DNA of 64,000 nt from Anaerolineales bacterium. GTDB taxonomy: Bacteria > Chloroflexota > Anaerolineae > Anaerolineales > UBA6663. The stretch covers positions 1 through 64,000 of the forward strand of contig JADZEK010000172.1 in NCBI GenBank assembly GCA_020850595.1, given 5' to 3'. The notes under the pieces are model-generated. The model was not told where the DNA came from, searched no databases, and saw only the letters and a program-made list of their open reading frames with translations. Made by a program: the position numbers and the translations under genes. This document shows, piece by piece, positions 23,978 through 31,687 of the stretch. Position 1 is the stretch's first letter. Every line of letters begins with the position of its first letter.

Positions 23978-24844
23978 ATGATTGCCGTTATGGGCGCGGC
24001 GGGCAAGACCGGCCGCGCGGTCACGCGGGCGCTGGCGGCGCGCGGTGCAACGGTGCGGGCGCTGGTGCGCCGGCCCGAGCAGCAAGCCACGGCGCTGGCC
24101 GAGGGCGCGCGCGAGGTGGTGGTGGGCGACCTGCGCGACCCGCAGGCGCTGGCGGCCGCCCTGGCCGGGGCGCGGGCGGTCTATCACCTGTGCCCCAACA
24201 TGCACCCCGATGAGGGGCCGATTGGGCAGGCGGTGAGCGCGGCGGCGCTGGCGGCGGGCGTGCCGCACTTCGTCTACCACTCGGTGCTGCACCCGCAGAC
24301 CGAGGACATGCCCCACCACTGGCGCAAGCTGCGAGTGGAAGAGTTGCTCTTTAAGACCGGGCTGAGCGTCACCATCCTCCAGCCGACGGCCTACATGCAA
24401 AACCTGCTGGCGGGCTGGGCGGCCATCAGCGGCGAGGGTCTGCACCGCTCGCCCTACGCCGCCGCCAGCCGCATCAGCCTGGTGGACTTGCGCGACGTGG
24501 CCGAGGCCGCCGCCCTGGTGCTCAGCGAGCCGGGCCACGCCGGCGCGACGTATGAACTGGCGGGGACGCCGGGGCTGAGCCAGACGCAGGTGGCCGAGAC
24601 GCTGAGTGAGGCGCTGGGCCGCCCGGTGCGGGCCGAGACGGTGGACCGGGCGGCGTGGTCGGCCAACGCCGAGAAGAACGGCCTGGGGGCCGAGGCGCGC
24701 GCCACGCTGCTGCAAATGTTCGAGTATTACGAGCGCTACGGGCTGTGCGGCTCGCCGCGCGCGCTGACCGCGCTGCTGGGCCGCGCGCCGACCACGCTGG
24801 CGGCCTTTGCCCGCGACGCGGCGGCGGCCAACGGCAAGCTGTAA
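23978..24844 (+). CDS. NmrA-like NAD(P)-binding protein
   Basis: A 288-aa atypical short-chain dehydrogenase of the NmrA/SDR-a type. The Rossmann motif GAAGKTG (6-12) is at the very N-terminus, LVRRP follows beta2, and the core contains VYHSVLHPQTE and TILQPTAYMQNLL. The usual SDR Tyr-x-x-x-Lys is not evident. Members act as NAD(P)H-dependent reductases or redox sensors. It starts 4 nt after the TenA-like gene and is the last tightly packed gene of the island; a 76-nt gap follows. Confidence 0.82.
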   Translation: MIAVMGAAGKTGRAVTRALAARGATVRALVRRPEQQATALAEGAREVVVGDLRDPQALAAALAGARAVYHLCPNMHPDEGPIGQAVSAAALAAGVPHFVYHSVLHPQTEDMPHHWRKLRVEELLFKTGLSVTILQPTAYMQNLLAGWAAISGEGLHRSPYAAASRISLVDLRDVAEAAALVLSEPGHAGATYELAGTPGLSQTQVAETLSEALGRPVRAETVDRAAWSANAEKNGLGAEARATLLQMFEYYERYGLCGSPRALTALLGRAPTTLAAFARDAAAANGKL

Positions 24845-24920
24845 CCGGAGGGGTGTGACTACCGGGTAGAATTGAGCGGCCCGGCCGATTGGCCGCCGCC
24901 TAGTGAAAGGCGCCTACGAG

Positions 24921-26126
24921 ATGTCTTCCCCTACTCCCACGATCAGCCCGCGCGAACGCGTGGCGACCGCCCTGCGGCACGAGCAGCCCGACCGCACCCC
25001 GGTAGACTTTGTGGCCACCACCGAAGTGTGGGCCAAGCTGCTGGACGAGTTGAAGCTGCCGCCCGCGCCGAGCGAACTGGCCGAGTGGACAGACCCACGG
25101 CGCGAGGCGGTGCTGCGCCACCTGGAGGTAGACTGCCGGCTGCTCTCCTATGACATGTTCTGCAAGCCGCCGGAGACCGTGCTGCACCCTGGCGCGACGA
25201 CGGACTGGTGGGGGTCGCTCAACCGCTCCACGCCCAACCGCATGTGGCGGCAACGCAACGCCGACCAAACCTGGAACGACATTTGGGGCACGCACAGCGA
25301 GCGCGTCGAAACGACTTTTGGCGCCTATGAGGGCTTCGTGGATTGGCCGCTGAGCCAGGCCGAGAGCATCGCCGACCTAGCGCGCCATCCCTGGCCCGAC
25401 CCGGATTGGTGGGACTTTGCGCCGCTGCCGGGGCTGCTCAAGGCGATGGACGCGCACCAGGAGTACTCGATCCGCTTCCGCATCGGCTCGGTGTTCGAGA
25501 TCGCCTGGCAACTGCGCGGGATGCAGGAATTCCTGATGGACCTGGCCAGCCAGCCGGAACTGCCGCTGTACATCATGGACCGGCTGACCGACATTTACGT
25601 GGAGAACACGCGGCGCGTGCTGGAGGCGGCGGGCGACCGGATTGACCTGCTGTATTTCTACGATGACGTGGCGACGCAGGCCTCGCTGATGATCTCGAAG
25701 AACATGTGGCGCGACTTCGTGCGCCCGCGCCATGCGCGCCTGGTAGAGCTGGCGCACCAACACGGCAAGAAGGTGATGTACCACTGCGACGGCTCGGTCT
25801 GGCCGCTGATCCCTGAGTTCATTGACCTGGGGATTGATGTGCTCAACCCGATCCAGCCGGATGCGAAGGGGATGGACCTGGCGCAAATCAAGGCCGCCTA
25901 CGGCGACCGCCTGTGCTTCCACGGGGGCGTGGACATCAACCAGACGCTGCCGCAGGGCACGCCGGAGCAGGTGGCGGCGGAGGTGCGCGAGCGCGTGGAG
26001 GTGCTGGGGAAGGGCGGCGGCTACATCCTGTGCAGCTCGCACCACTTGCAGCCCGACACGCCGGTGGCGAACGTGCTGTCTATGTACCGCCCGGAGTGGC
26101 GTTACTCGGCCGCGCCGCCGTCCTAA
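24921..26126 (+). CDS. URO-D-fold methyltransferase-like protein (MtaA/CmuA group)
   Basis: A protein of about 401 aa with the uroporphyrinogen-decarboxylase fold (RERVATALRHEQPDRTPVDF at the start). It carries the zinc-ligand pattern of corrinoid-dependent methyltransferases: His-x-Cys in VMYHCDGSV and a later Cys in YILCSSHH. True URO-D lacks these ligands, so it is unlikely to make haem. ATG 24921 is preferred to GTG 24903 because AAAGG lies about 9 nt upstream. No corrinoid protein is encoded nearby, although a DUF1638 gene, often found beside such systems, is 5 kb away. Its 3' end overlaps the convergent DDAH gene by 47 nt. Confidence 0.78.
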   Translation: MSSPTPTISPRERVATALRHEQPDRTPVDFVATTEVWAKLLDELKLPPAPSELAEWTDPRREAVLRHLEVDCRLLSYDMFCKPPETVLHPGATTDWWGSLNRSTPNRMWRQRNADQTWNDIWGTHSERVETTFGAYEGFVDWPLSQAESIADLARHPWPDPDWWDFAPLPGLLKAMDAHQEYSIRFRIGSVFEIAWQLRGMQEFLMDLASQPELPLYIMDRLTDIYVENTRRVLEAAGDRIDLLYFYDDVATQASLMISKNMWRDFVRPRHARLVELAHQHGKKVMYHCDGSVWPLIPEFIDLGIDVLNPIQPDAKGMDLAQIKAAYGDRLCFHGGVDINQTLPQGTPEQVAAEVRERVEVLGKGGGYILCSSHHLQPDTPVANVLSMYRPEWRYSAAPPS

Positions 26127-26880
26127 AGACCAGGCTCAGGCAGGTCAACCCGGCCTCGGCCTTGGCAAACTCCGTCAGGTCAATCGGTTGGACCGCGTAG
26201 CCGGCGTGGGCCAGCAGGTCGAGCGTGCGCGGGCAGGCGGCGTTGACCAGGCGCGCCTCGCCCACGGCCAGCACGTTGGCCCCCCACGGCTCCTCGGGCG
26301 GGGCCGCCAGCACGTCCATCCCCTCAAACGGCTCCAGGTCGAGCCAACTGGTGTTGGCGATGAGCGTGTGCTCGTCGAGCGCGGTGGCGGCGGTCTTCAA
26401 GTGCAGCGCGCCCGGCACCGACACGGGCGTGACGCTGTAGCCGAACGGCTCTGCCAGCGCGCGCAGTTGGCGCACCCCTTCGGCGTTGGTGCGGGTAGAC
26501 TGCCCGACGAAAATGCGCCGGCCGATGCGCAGCACATCGCCGCCCTCGAGCGTGGCCGGGGCGGTCAGCGAGCGCAGCGGGCGGTAACGGGCCAGCGTGG
26601 TCGCCATCTCGGCCACCTCACCGCGGCGCGAGTCGGCGCCGGGCCGGGTGAGGAGGGCGACCTCGTCGAGCACCACGGCCACGTCCTCGGTGAAAACGCT
26701 GTCGGGGTAGGCGGCAAGCGCGGGCAGCGCGACCACGCGGACGCCGAGGGCGTTGAGCGCCAGGCTGTAGGCGGCGTGCTCACTGAGCGCCGCCTCGGGG
26801 GAGATGGGCACGCGCTCCATATAAGTCAACTCACACTGATTGATCGTCGTTGCCGGTTGGCGCACCACCGCAGTCAGCAT
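26080..26880 (-). CDS. Dimethylarginine dimethylaminohydrolase (DDAH-like amidinohydrolase)
   Basis: A 266-aa guanidine-modifying enzyme: Nomega-methylated arginine plus water gives citrulline plus methylamine. Landmarks are SVFTEDVAVVLDEVALLTRP (about 61-80), GADSRRGE, LEGGDVL, catalytic His160 in ALHLKTAAT and catalytic Cys247 in AGLTCLS. Start 26880 is chosen because GGAGG lies 7 nt upstream; earlier in-frame starts at 26895 and 26916 lack this. It is the last gene of a minus-strand run, 116 nt after tupC, and overlaps the convergent URO-D-fold gene by 47 nt at its 3' end. Arginine-deiminase-like activity is a less likely alternative. Confidence 0.87.
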   Translation of the reverse strand: MLTAVVRQPATTINQCELTYMERVPISPEAALSEHAAYSLALNALGVRVVALPALAAYPDSVFTEDVAVVLDEVALLTRPGADSRRGEVAEMATTLARYRPLRSLTAPATLEGGDVLRIGRRIFVGQSTRTNAEGVRQLRALAEPFGYSVTPVSVPGALHLKTAATALDEHTLIANTSWLDLEPFEGMDVLAAPPEEPWGANVLAVGEARLVNAACPRTLDLLAHAGYAVQPIDLTEFAKAEAGLTCLSLVFRTAARPSNATPGGT

Positions 26881-26996
26881 GCCGCTGCCTCCCATACCCC
26901 GCTTGCTTTGGGCCAATTGTCACGGCCAGGCGCGCGGCCCGGCGCCGCCACGCCCAGCGCGGGCCGCATCTAAATTGTAGCAGGACCTGCGGGCAG

Positions 26997-27749
26997 CTAG
27001 TAGACCATTTCGCCGCGCACAAAGGCGGCGGTTCGGGGGTCGGCGGGCCGGCCGAAAAACTGGGGGGCAGGGCCGGTTTCGATTAAGCGGCCGCCTAGCA
27101 GCAGCGCGGCGTGTCCCGCCATTCGCCGCGCCTGAAAGACGTTGTGCGTGACCAGCACCACCGTGGTGCCGCGCTCGACCTGGTCGGCGCGGACGAGGTC
27201 TTCGATGACGCCGACGTTGTAGGGGTCGAGGTTGGCGGTCGGCTCGTCGAGCAGGAGCACCTCCGGCTGGAGCACGAGGGCGCGCGCCAGGGCGACGCGC
27301 TGCGCCTCGCCGCCGGAGAGCCGCACGGCGGGCTGGCGCGCCAGACCGGCCAGCCCCACCCGCTCCAGCGCGGCGCTGACGGCCGGCTCGGCGGGCAGGC
27401 CGCGCAGCCGCAGCCCATAGGCCACGTTGTCCCACACACTGCCAGTGAGCATGACCGGCCGCTGAAACACGGTGGTGACGCGGCGCACCAGGCTGAGCGG
27501 CGGCGCGGCGGGCACGGGCCGGCCGGCGAAGAACAGCGCGCCGGCGCTGGGCGGCTCGAGGAAGTTGAGCAGCCGCAGCAGGGTAGACTTGCCCGCGCCG
27601 CTCGGCCCGACGACGGCCAGCAGCGCCCCGGCGGGCACGTCGAGCGCGTCCACGTCGAGCACGCGGCGCGGCGGCGCGCCGGGGGCGGTGTAAGTTTGCT
27701 GGACGCCGCGCAGAGCGTACTGCCAAGGCGGCGGCGGCGACCCGCTCAC
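26997..27749 (-). CDS. tupC: Tungstate ABC transporter ATPase TupC
   Basis: A 250-aa ABC ATPase that powers tungstate uptake. Walker A is GPSGAGKST, the Q-loop is TVFQRPVML, the signature is LSGGEAQR, Walker B is VLLLDEPTANLDP, and the H-loop is LVTHN. The TVFQRPVMLTGSVWDNVAYGL region is typical of the TupC/WtpC group. It starts with GTG overlapping the tupB stop in a GTGA arrangement, so the two are translationally coupled. Confidence 0.88.
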   Translation of the reverse strand: MSGSPPPPWQYALRGVQQTYTAPGAPPRRVLDVDALDVPAGALLAVVGPSGAGKSTLLRLLNFLEPPSAGALFFAGRPVPAAPPLSLVRRVTTVFQRPVMLTGSVWDNVAYGLRLRGLPAEPAVSAALERVGLAGLARQPAVRLSGGEAQRVALARALVLQPEVLLLDEPTANLDPYNVGVIEDLVRADQVERGTTVVLVTHNVFQARRMAGHAALLLGGRLIETGPAPQFFGRPADPRTAAFVRGEMVY

Positions 27750-28387
27750 GCCTTGCGCCCGCCCAGCCGCAGCAGCAGGAAGTTGGCGGCGGTAGCCAGG
27801 GCCAGCAGCACGCCGCCCAGGGCCAGCGCCAGCCCAAAGTTGCCCTTGCGCGTTTCGAGCACGATGGCGGTGGTGAGCACGCGCGTTTCGCCCTCGATGT
27901 TGCCGCCGACGAGCATGACCGCGCCGACCTCGGAGATGACGCTGCCAAAGCCCGCGACCAGGGCGGCCAGCACCCCGGCGCGGGCTTCGGTGAGGACGGC
28001 GCGCACGACCTGGGCCGGGGCGGCGCCCAGCGCGCGCACTTGCAGGCGCAGCGCCGGGTCTACCCCTTCTACGGCCGCCGCCGTCAGGCCGATGATGAGC
28101 GGCAGGGCGATGATGACCTGGGAGACGATCATGCCGGGCGGGGTGAAGAGCCAGCCCAGCGCCCCCAGCACGCCGCTGCGCGAGAGCAGCATGTAGACGG
28201 CCAGGCCCACCACCACCGGCGGCAGGCCCATGCCGGTGTAGATCAGCAGTTCGACGAGCCGCCGCCCCGCGAAAGTGCGCAGCGCCAACAGCGCCCCGAG
28301 CGGGATGCCGGCCGCCCCAGCGATGAGCAGAGCCACGCTCGACACATAAAGCGAGAGGCTGATGATCGGCAGGAGCGGCCCGAGCAT
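27746..28387 (-). CDS. tupB: Tungstate ABC transporter permease TupB
   Basis: A protein of about 213 aa with five or six membrane segments and the EAA-type coupling loop (VRALGAAPAQVVRAVLTEA). ATG 28387 sits 4 nt after the tupA stop; longer in-frame versions would run back into tupA and add a basic, Pro-rich stretch that looks non-native. The GFGSVISEVGAVMLVGGNIEGETRVLTT region matches TupB permeases, shown here only to locate it at about residues 150-180. It works with TupA outside and TupC inside. Confidence 0.88.
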   Translation of the reverse strand: MLGPLLPIISLSLYVSSVALLIAGAAGIPLGALLALRTFAGRRLVELLIYTGMGLPPVVVGLAVYMLLSRSGVLGALGWLFTPPGMIVSQVIIALPLIIGLTAAAVEGVDPALRLQVRALGAAPAQVVRAVLTEARAGVLAALVAGFGSVISEVGAVMLVGGNIEGETRVLTTAIVLETRKGNFGLALALGGVLLALATAANFLLLRLGGRKA

Positions 28388-28391
28388 ACGC

Positions 28392-29303
28392 TTAGGGGTG
28401 CGCGGCCTTCCAGGCCGCGGAACTGGGGTAGAAGAGCGCCTGACCGAACTTGTCGCGGCCAAAGTCGCTGATGAGTTGCTGCGTCTCGACCGAGGTGATC
28501 CAGTTGGCGAACTGGGTGGCCAGGTCGAAGTTGACGCCGGGGTGCTTCTCGGGGTTGACCGGGATCACGCCGTAAGGGTTGAGCAGGGCTTTGTCGCCGT
28601 TCTCGTCAATGGAGTTGCCGCCGACCATGACGGCCAGGTTGGGCAGGTTGGCCTTTTGGGCCAGCCAGGTGCCGCGGTCGGTGAGGGTGTAGCCGGGCTT
28701 CTCGTTGGCAAAGGTGAGGGTCTCGCCCATGCCCTGCCCAATGGCCAGGTACCAGGTGTTCTCGGCGGTGGGGGTGATGCCGGCTGAGGCCCACAGACCC
28801 TTTTCTTTGGTGTGGGTGCCCGAGTCGTCGCCGCGCGAGACGAAGGTGGCGCCCGCCGCCGCGATGGCGGTGAGCGCTTCCTGGGCGGTGGGCAGCCCCT
28901 GCACACCCACCGGGTCGTCGCTTGGCCCCACCAGGATGAAGTCGTTATACATCACGTCCAGCCGGTTAATGCCGTCGCCGTCGGCTACGAACTTGTCTTC
29001 CCGCGCGCGGGCGTGCACCAGCAGCACATCGGCATCGCCGTTCTGACCCAACTCGAGGGCCTGGCCGGTGCCCACGGCCACCACATCCACCTGGGCATTG
29101 TACGCCGCCTCGAAGGCAGGCAAAATGGCGTCGAGCAGGCCGGTGTCGGCGGTGCTGGTGGTGGTGGCGAGACGAAGCACCTGCACCGGGCTGGAGGTGG
29201 CGGCGGTGGTCGCGGTGGGGGGCACGGCCGCGGCCGGGGCGCAGGCGCCTAACAGCAGGGCGCCCGCAGCGAGGGTCGTGAGCCAGGTTCGCATCTTTAA
29301 CAT
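28392..29303 (-). CDS. tupA: Tungstate-binding lipoprotein TupA
   Basis: A 303-aa extracellular binding lipoprotein. The signal ends in the lipobox ALLLGAC, followed by a short Thr/Ala linker. The oxyanion motif RLATTTSTADTGLLD is the TupA hallmark (TTTSTxDSGLL), and SRGDDSGTHTKE is a second binding segment. It would capture tungstate for tungsten enzymes. ATG 29303 has GAGGAGC about 7 nt upstream; ATG 29294 is possible. The promoter region carries a ModE-like inverted repeat, pointing to repression when oxyanion is plentiful. Confidence 0.92.
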   Translation of the reverse strand: MLKMRTWLTTLAAGALLLGACAPAAAVPPTATTAATSSPVQVLRLATTTSTADTGLLDAILPAFEAAYNAQVDVVAVGTGQALELGQNGDADVLLVHARAREDKFVADGDGINRLDVMYNDFILVGPSDDPVGVQGLPTAQEALTAIAAAGATFVSRGDDSGTHTKEKGLWASAGITPTAENTWYLAIGQGMGETLTFANEKPGYTLTDRGTWLAQKANLPNLAVMVGGNSIDENGDKALLNPYGVIPVNPEKHPGVNFDLATQFANWITSVETQQLISDFGRDKFGQALFYPSSAAWKAAHP

Positions 29304-29327
29304 CGTTGCTCCTCTTGGTTAGGGTAT

Positions 29328-29350
29328 CGTTATGTTTAACAATCATAACG
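29328..29350 (-). promoter_or_regulatory. ModE/TunR-like operator of tupA
   Basis: CGTTATG, 9 nt, CATAACG is a perfect 7-bp inverted repeat closely matching the half-sites of the ModE operator (CGTTAT...ATAACG). It overlaps the predicted -10 and start point of tupA on the minus strand, where bound regulator would repress. No ModE gene is in the window. Confidence 0.7.
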
Positions 29351-29370
29351 TTCCTTGACCAGAGGAGCAA
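29342..29370 (-). promoter_or_regulatory. tupA promoter
   Basis: Reading the minus strand: TTGCTC (29370-29365), a 17-nt spacer and TATGAT (29347-29342). Transcription should start near 29335, inside the operator. Confidence 0.5.
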
Positions 29371-29386
29371 GGCGGGGAGGCGGGCC

Positions 29387-29938
29387 TTAACCAGCGGGCA
29401 GGTCGCGCTCGGCTTGCTCCAGCCAGGCAAGCATGGCTTCGATTTGCCCGGCGCGGAAGGCATCTACCAGCGCGGCAAACTGCCCCGGCGCAGCGCCCGG
29501 CCCGGCCGCCTCGCGCTGCACGCCGGCCAGCCAGCCTCGCAGCGCGGCGCGCTGGCGGGCGATGAGCTGAGCCACCACCTCCGGCCCGAAGGCGCGCGCG
29601 CAGTAGAGCTTGGCCAGGAAATCCAGGCGCACTTCGCGGCCGCGCGCCACGGGGCTTTGCACCCACTCGACCAGCGCTTGCCGCCCGGCCGCGGTGAGGG
29701 CGAAGACCCGGCGCGTGGGCCGGGCGGCTTGCGGCTCGCGGCGGCTGTCAATCAGGCCATCGCTTTCCAGCCGCGCCAGCAGGGCGTACAGGTGGCTCTG
29801 CTTCAGCCGCCAGACGCGCCCCAGCCCGGCTGGGTCGGCCAGGCGGCGATGCAGTTCATAGCCGTGCAGCGGGCCGCCGTGCAGGAAGCCGAGCAGGGCA
29901 TACTCAATGGTTAGCGGCAGGCGGATCAGCGGGCTCAT
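29387..29938 (-). CDS. PadR-family transcriptional regulator
   Basis: A 183-aa protein. The N-terminal PadR winged helix (about 10-90) has YALLGFLHGGPLHGYELHRR and LKQSHLYALLARLESDGLI, followed by a C-terminal helical dimerisation region of the long PadR subtype. PadR proteins usually repress genes responding to small lipophilic or phenolic compounds. It lies 83 nt upstream of tupA on the same strand, with the ModE-like operator between, so it probably does not itself control tungstate uptake. It starts 3 nt after the preceding unknown gene. Confidence 0.85.
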   Translation of the reverse strand: MSPLIRLPLTIEYALLGFLHGGPLHGYELHRRLADPAGLGRVWRLKQSHLYALLARLESDGLIDSRREPQAARPTRRVFALTAAGRQALVEWVQSPVARGREVRLDFLAKLYCARAFGPEVVAQLIARQRAALRGWLAGVQREAAGPGAAPGQFAALVDAFRAGQIEAMLAWLEQAERDLPAG

Positions 29939-29941
29939 GGG

Positions 29942-30268
29942 TCAGCGGCTCGTCTGGGTTGCGCCGGTTTCCAGCAGCTTGCCGCCGGTGACATGCTGCT
30001 GGAGGATCTTGCGCCCCTCGTCAAAGGTTAGTTCCAGCTCGATCTGCTGGAAGCAGCGCCCGGCGCCGACCAGGACTTTGCGACAGACGTAGGTGGTCGC
30101 GCCGCCGCCGTCTTCGCCGTAGTCGGCGCTCAGGTCGTTAGCGAGGTTGATCTCGCCGTGGATGACCTCGCCGCAGCGGTGGCACTGTACAGAAAGGGGC
30201 AGCACGTAGCGGCGGGGGCGCTCGCGCGCGGGGGTGAACAAGCTCGCCAGCAGTTTGAGGAAACTCAT
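29942..30268 (-). CDS. Unknown protein with Cys-rich zinc-ribbon-like motif
   Basis: A 108-aa protein of unknown function. It contains QCHRCGEVIHGE (CxxC) followed about 30 residues later by YVCRKVLVG and GRCFQQ, giving four Cys that could bind zinc. The segment NLANDLSADYGEDGG is acidic. The context is a tight minus-strand operon with an unknown gene upstream (18-nt gap) and padR downstream (3-nt gap). Confidence 0.6.
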   Translation of the reverse strand: MSFLKLLASLFTPARERPRRYVLPLSVQCHRCGEVIHGEINLANDLSADYGEDGGGATTYVCRKVLVGAGRCFQQIELELTFDEGRKILQQHVTGGKLLETGATQTSR

Positions 30269-30286
30269 GCGCGCGGCTCCTGGCGG

Positions 30287-30760
30287 TTACTGCACGAAGA
30301 ACTTGCGCGGCGAAACACGGTCTATCAGTTCCAGGTCGGCGGGGGCCACGGGGCGCGGGTGCAGCAGGAACGGCTGCCGATCCCATTCCACGCTCCAGGC
30401 CGCACCGTGCACGCCTTCTTCTAGGATGGCGGCCATGACGCCGGGCTGGGTGGCGGCGGCCAGACGGTTGAGCAGCCGATGACGGGCGTCGCGGCGCTGA
30501 GCGTCGGCGCCGGTGCCGGCGGGCGGGACGGCCACGAGGCGGATGCGCGGGGCGACCCAGGCGCGGGTGCGCTGGGCGGAAGGGGGCAGCACGACCACGC
30601 CTTGATCCCACTCCAACTCGAGGCGCACACGCACCAGGGCGAGTGGAAAGCGCACGCCGTGCTGGGCCATGTTGTGGAGCACCTCGATGGGGCCATCGGT
30701 TTCGGCTGGCGCGGCGCTGCGCAGGCGCGGCGCCAGCCGCTTCAGCCAATTGAGTGTCAT
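30287..30760 (-). CDS. Unknown soluble protein
   Basis: About 157 aa from the ATG at 30760; a longer frame from 30805 adds 15 residues without a ribosome site. The N-terminus is amphipathic and basic (MTLNWLKRLAPRLRS), followed by beta-rich sequence (VRVRLELEWDQGVVVLPPS). No recognised motif. It is the first gene of the minus-strand run leading into padR-tupABC and is divergent from the DUF1638 gene. Confidence 0.5.
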   Translation of the reverse strand: MTLNWLKRLAPRLRSAAPAETDGPIEVLHNMAQHGVRFPLALVRVRLELEWDQGVVVLPPSAQRTRAWVAPRIRLVAVPPAGTGADAQRRDARHRLLNRLAAATQPGVMAAILEEGVHGAAWSVEWDRQPFLLHPRPVAPADLELIDRVSPRKFFVQ

Positions 30761-30816
30761 ACGGCCGATGATACCACCAGGGGCGTTGGGCCGCGCTGGG
30801 CGCAATTCAGCCCGGC

Positions 30817-30851
30817 GTCACCCAGAATCGGTGACGTTTGTCACTGACAAA
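30817..30851 (+). promoter_or_regulatory. Nested palindromes between divergent genes
   Basis: Three overlapping inverted repeats: GTCACC-7 nt-GGTGAC (30817-30835), GTGAC-4 nt-GTCAC (30831-30844) and TTTGTCA-C-TGACAAA (30837-30851, a perfect 15-bp palindrome). They lie 71-105 bp before the DUF1638 start and look like operator DNA for a dimeric regulator. Confidence 0.45.
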
Positions 30852-30921
30852 ACCCGCTGTTCGGCATAGAACTGATGGAACTGGTTTCCCACCCCCTGAC
30901 CCACAGGAAGGCAGCGAAGGC

Positions 30922-31617
30922 ATGGCTTACTCGAACCCCCTGGGCATTCCGGCGGAGCGCACGCTGGTGCTGGCTTGCGCGACGGTGATCGAGGAGATGC
31001 AGGCCTGGCTGCCGCCGGAGATGCGCCGCCAGGTGCTGGAGTTCGGGCTGCACTCACGGCCGGCTAACCTGACCGGCGCGCTGCAGGCGGCGATTGACGC
31101 CGCCGGCGACGACATAGACTTGATCTTGCTGGGCTACGGCATGTGTTCGCGCGGCGCGGTCGGCCTGACCAGCCCGCGCGCCACGCTGGTCATTCCGCGC
31201 ACCGACGACTGCATCGCCATTTTCCTCGGCTCGCGCAGCGCCTACCGCCAGCAGGCCGAGAGCGAGTTAGGCACGTATTACCTGACGAAAGGCTGGATCG
31301 CCGTGGGCGACACGCCCTTTAGCGACTTTGACCGTATGGTTGAACGCTACGGCGAGGCTAAGGCGGTGGAGTTGATGAAGATGCTGTTGGAGCACTACAC
31401 CCGGCTGGCCTTGATCAACACCGGCACCCAAGACCTGGATCGGTACCGCGAATACGCGCAACGCACGGCCGAGCGCTTCGGCCTGCGCTACGAGGAGATC
31501 GTCGGCGCGCCCGCGCTGGTAAAGAAGCTGATCTTCGGCCCGTGGGACGACGAGGTGGTGGTCTGCCCGCCCGGCAGCGCGCTGCGCGACGATCATTTCA
31601 TCCAGTTGGAAGATTAG
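30922..31617 (+). CDS. DUF1638-family protein
   Basis: A 231-aa protein of the DUF1638 family (LVLACATVIEEM, IDLILLGYGMCSRGAVGL, VIPRTDDCIAIFLGSR, YYLTKGWI, ALINTGTQDLDRY). Conserved Cys residues in ACATV, GMCSRG and DDCIA suggest metal binding. Members often occur beside corrinoid methyltransferase genes; the URO-D-fold gene at 24921 is the nearest such gene. ATG 30922 starts the conserved region after GAAGG. Function not established. It has its own upstream region with strong palindromes. Confidence 0.78.
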   Translation: MAYSNPLGIPAERTLVLACATVIEEMQAWLPPEMRRQVLEFGLHSRPANLTGALQAAIDAAGDDIDLILLGYGMCSRGAVGLTSPRATLVIPRTDDCIAIFLGSRSAYRQQAESELGTYYLTKGWIAVGDTPFSDFDRMVERYGEAKAVELMKMLLEHYTRLALINTGTQDLDRYREYAQRTAERFGLRYEEIVGAPALVKKLIFGPWDDEVVVCPPGSALRDDHFIQLED

Positions 31618-31687
31618 GCCCGCCCAGCCCGCCAGATCAGGTACAATCACGGCCACTCGAAAACCGAACCCGGAGAGGTACCTGCCC

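Noticed and set aside
24921-26126. Annotation as haem-pathway uroporphyrinogen decarboxylase (HemE)
   Set aside because: It carries the His-x-Cys...Cys zinc ligands of methyltransferases and has no haem genes around it.
25822-26973. 383-codon + strand frame across the DDAH gene
   Set aside because: Shadow of the URO-D-fold 3' end and antisense of DDAH; the DDAH catalytic motifs are all present on the other strand.
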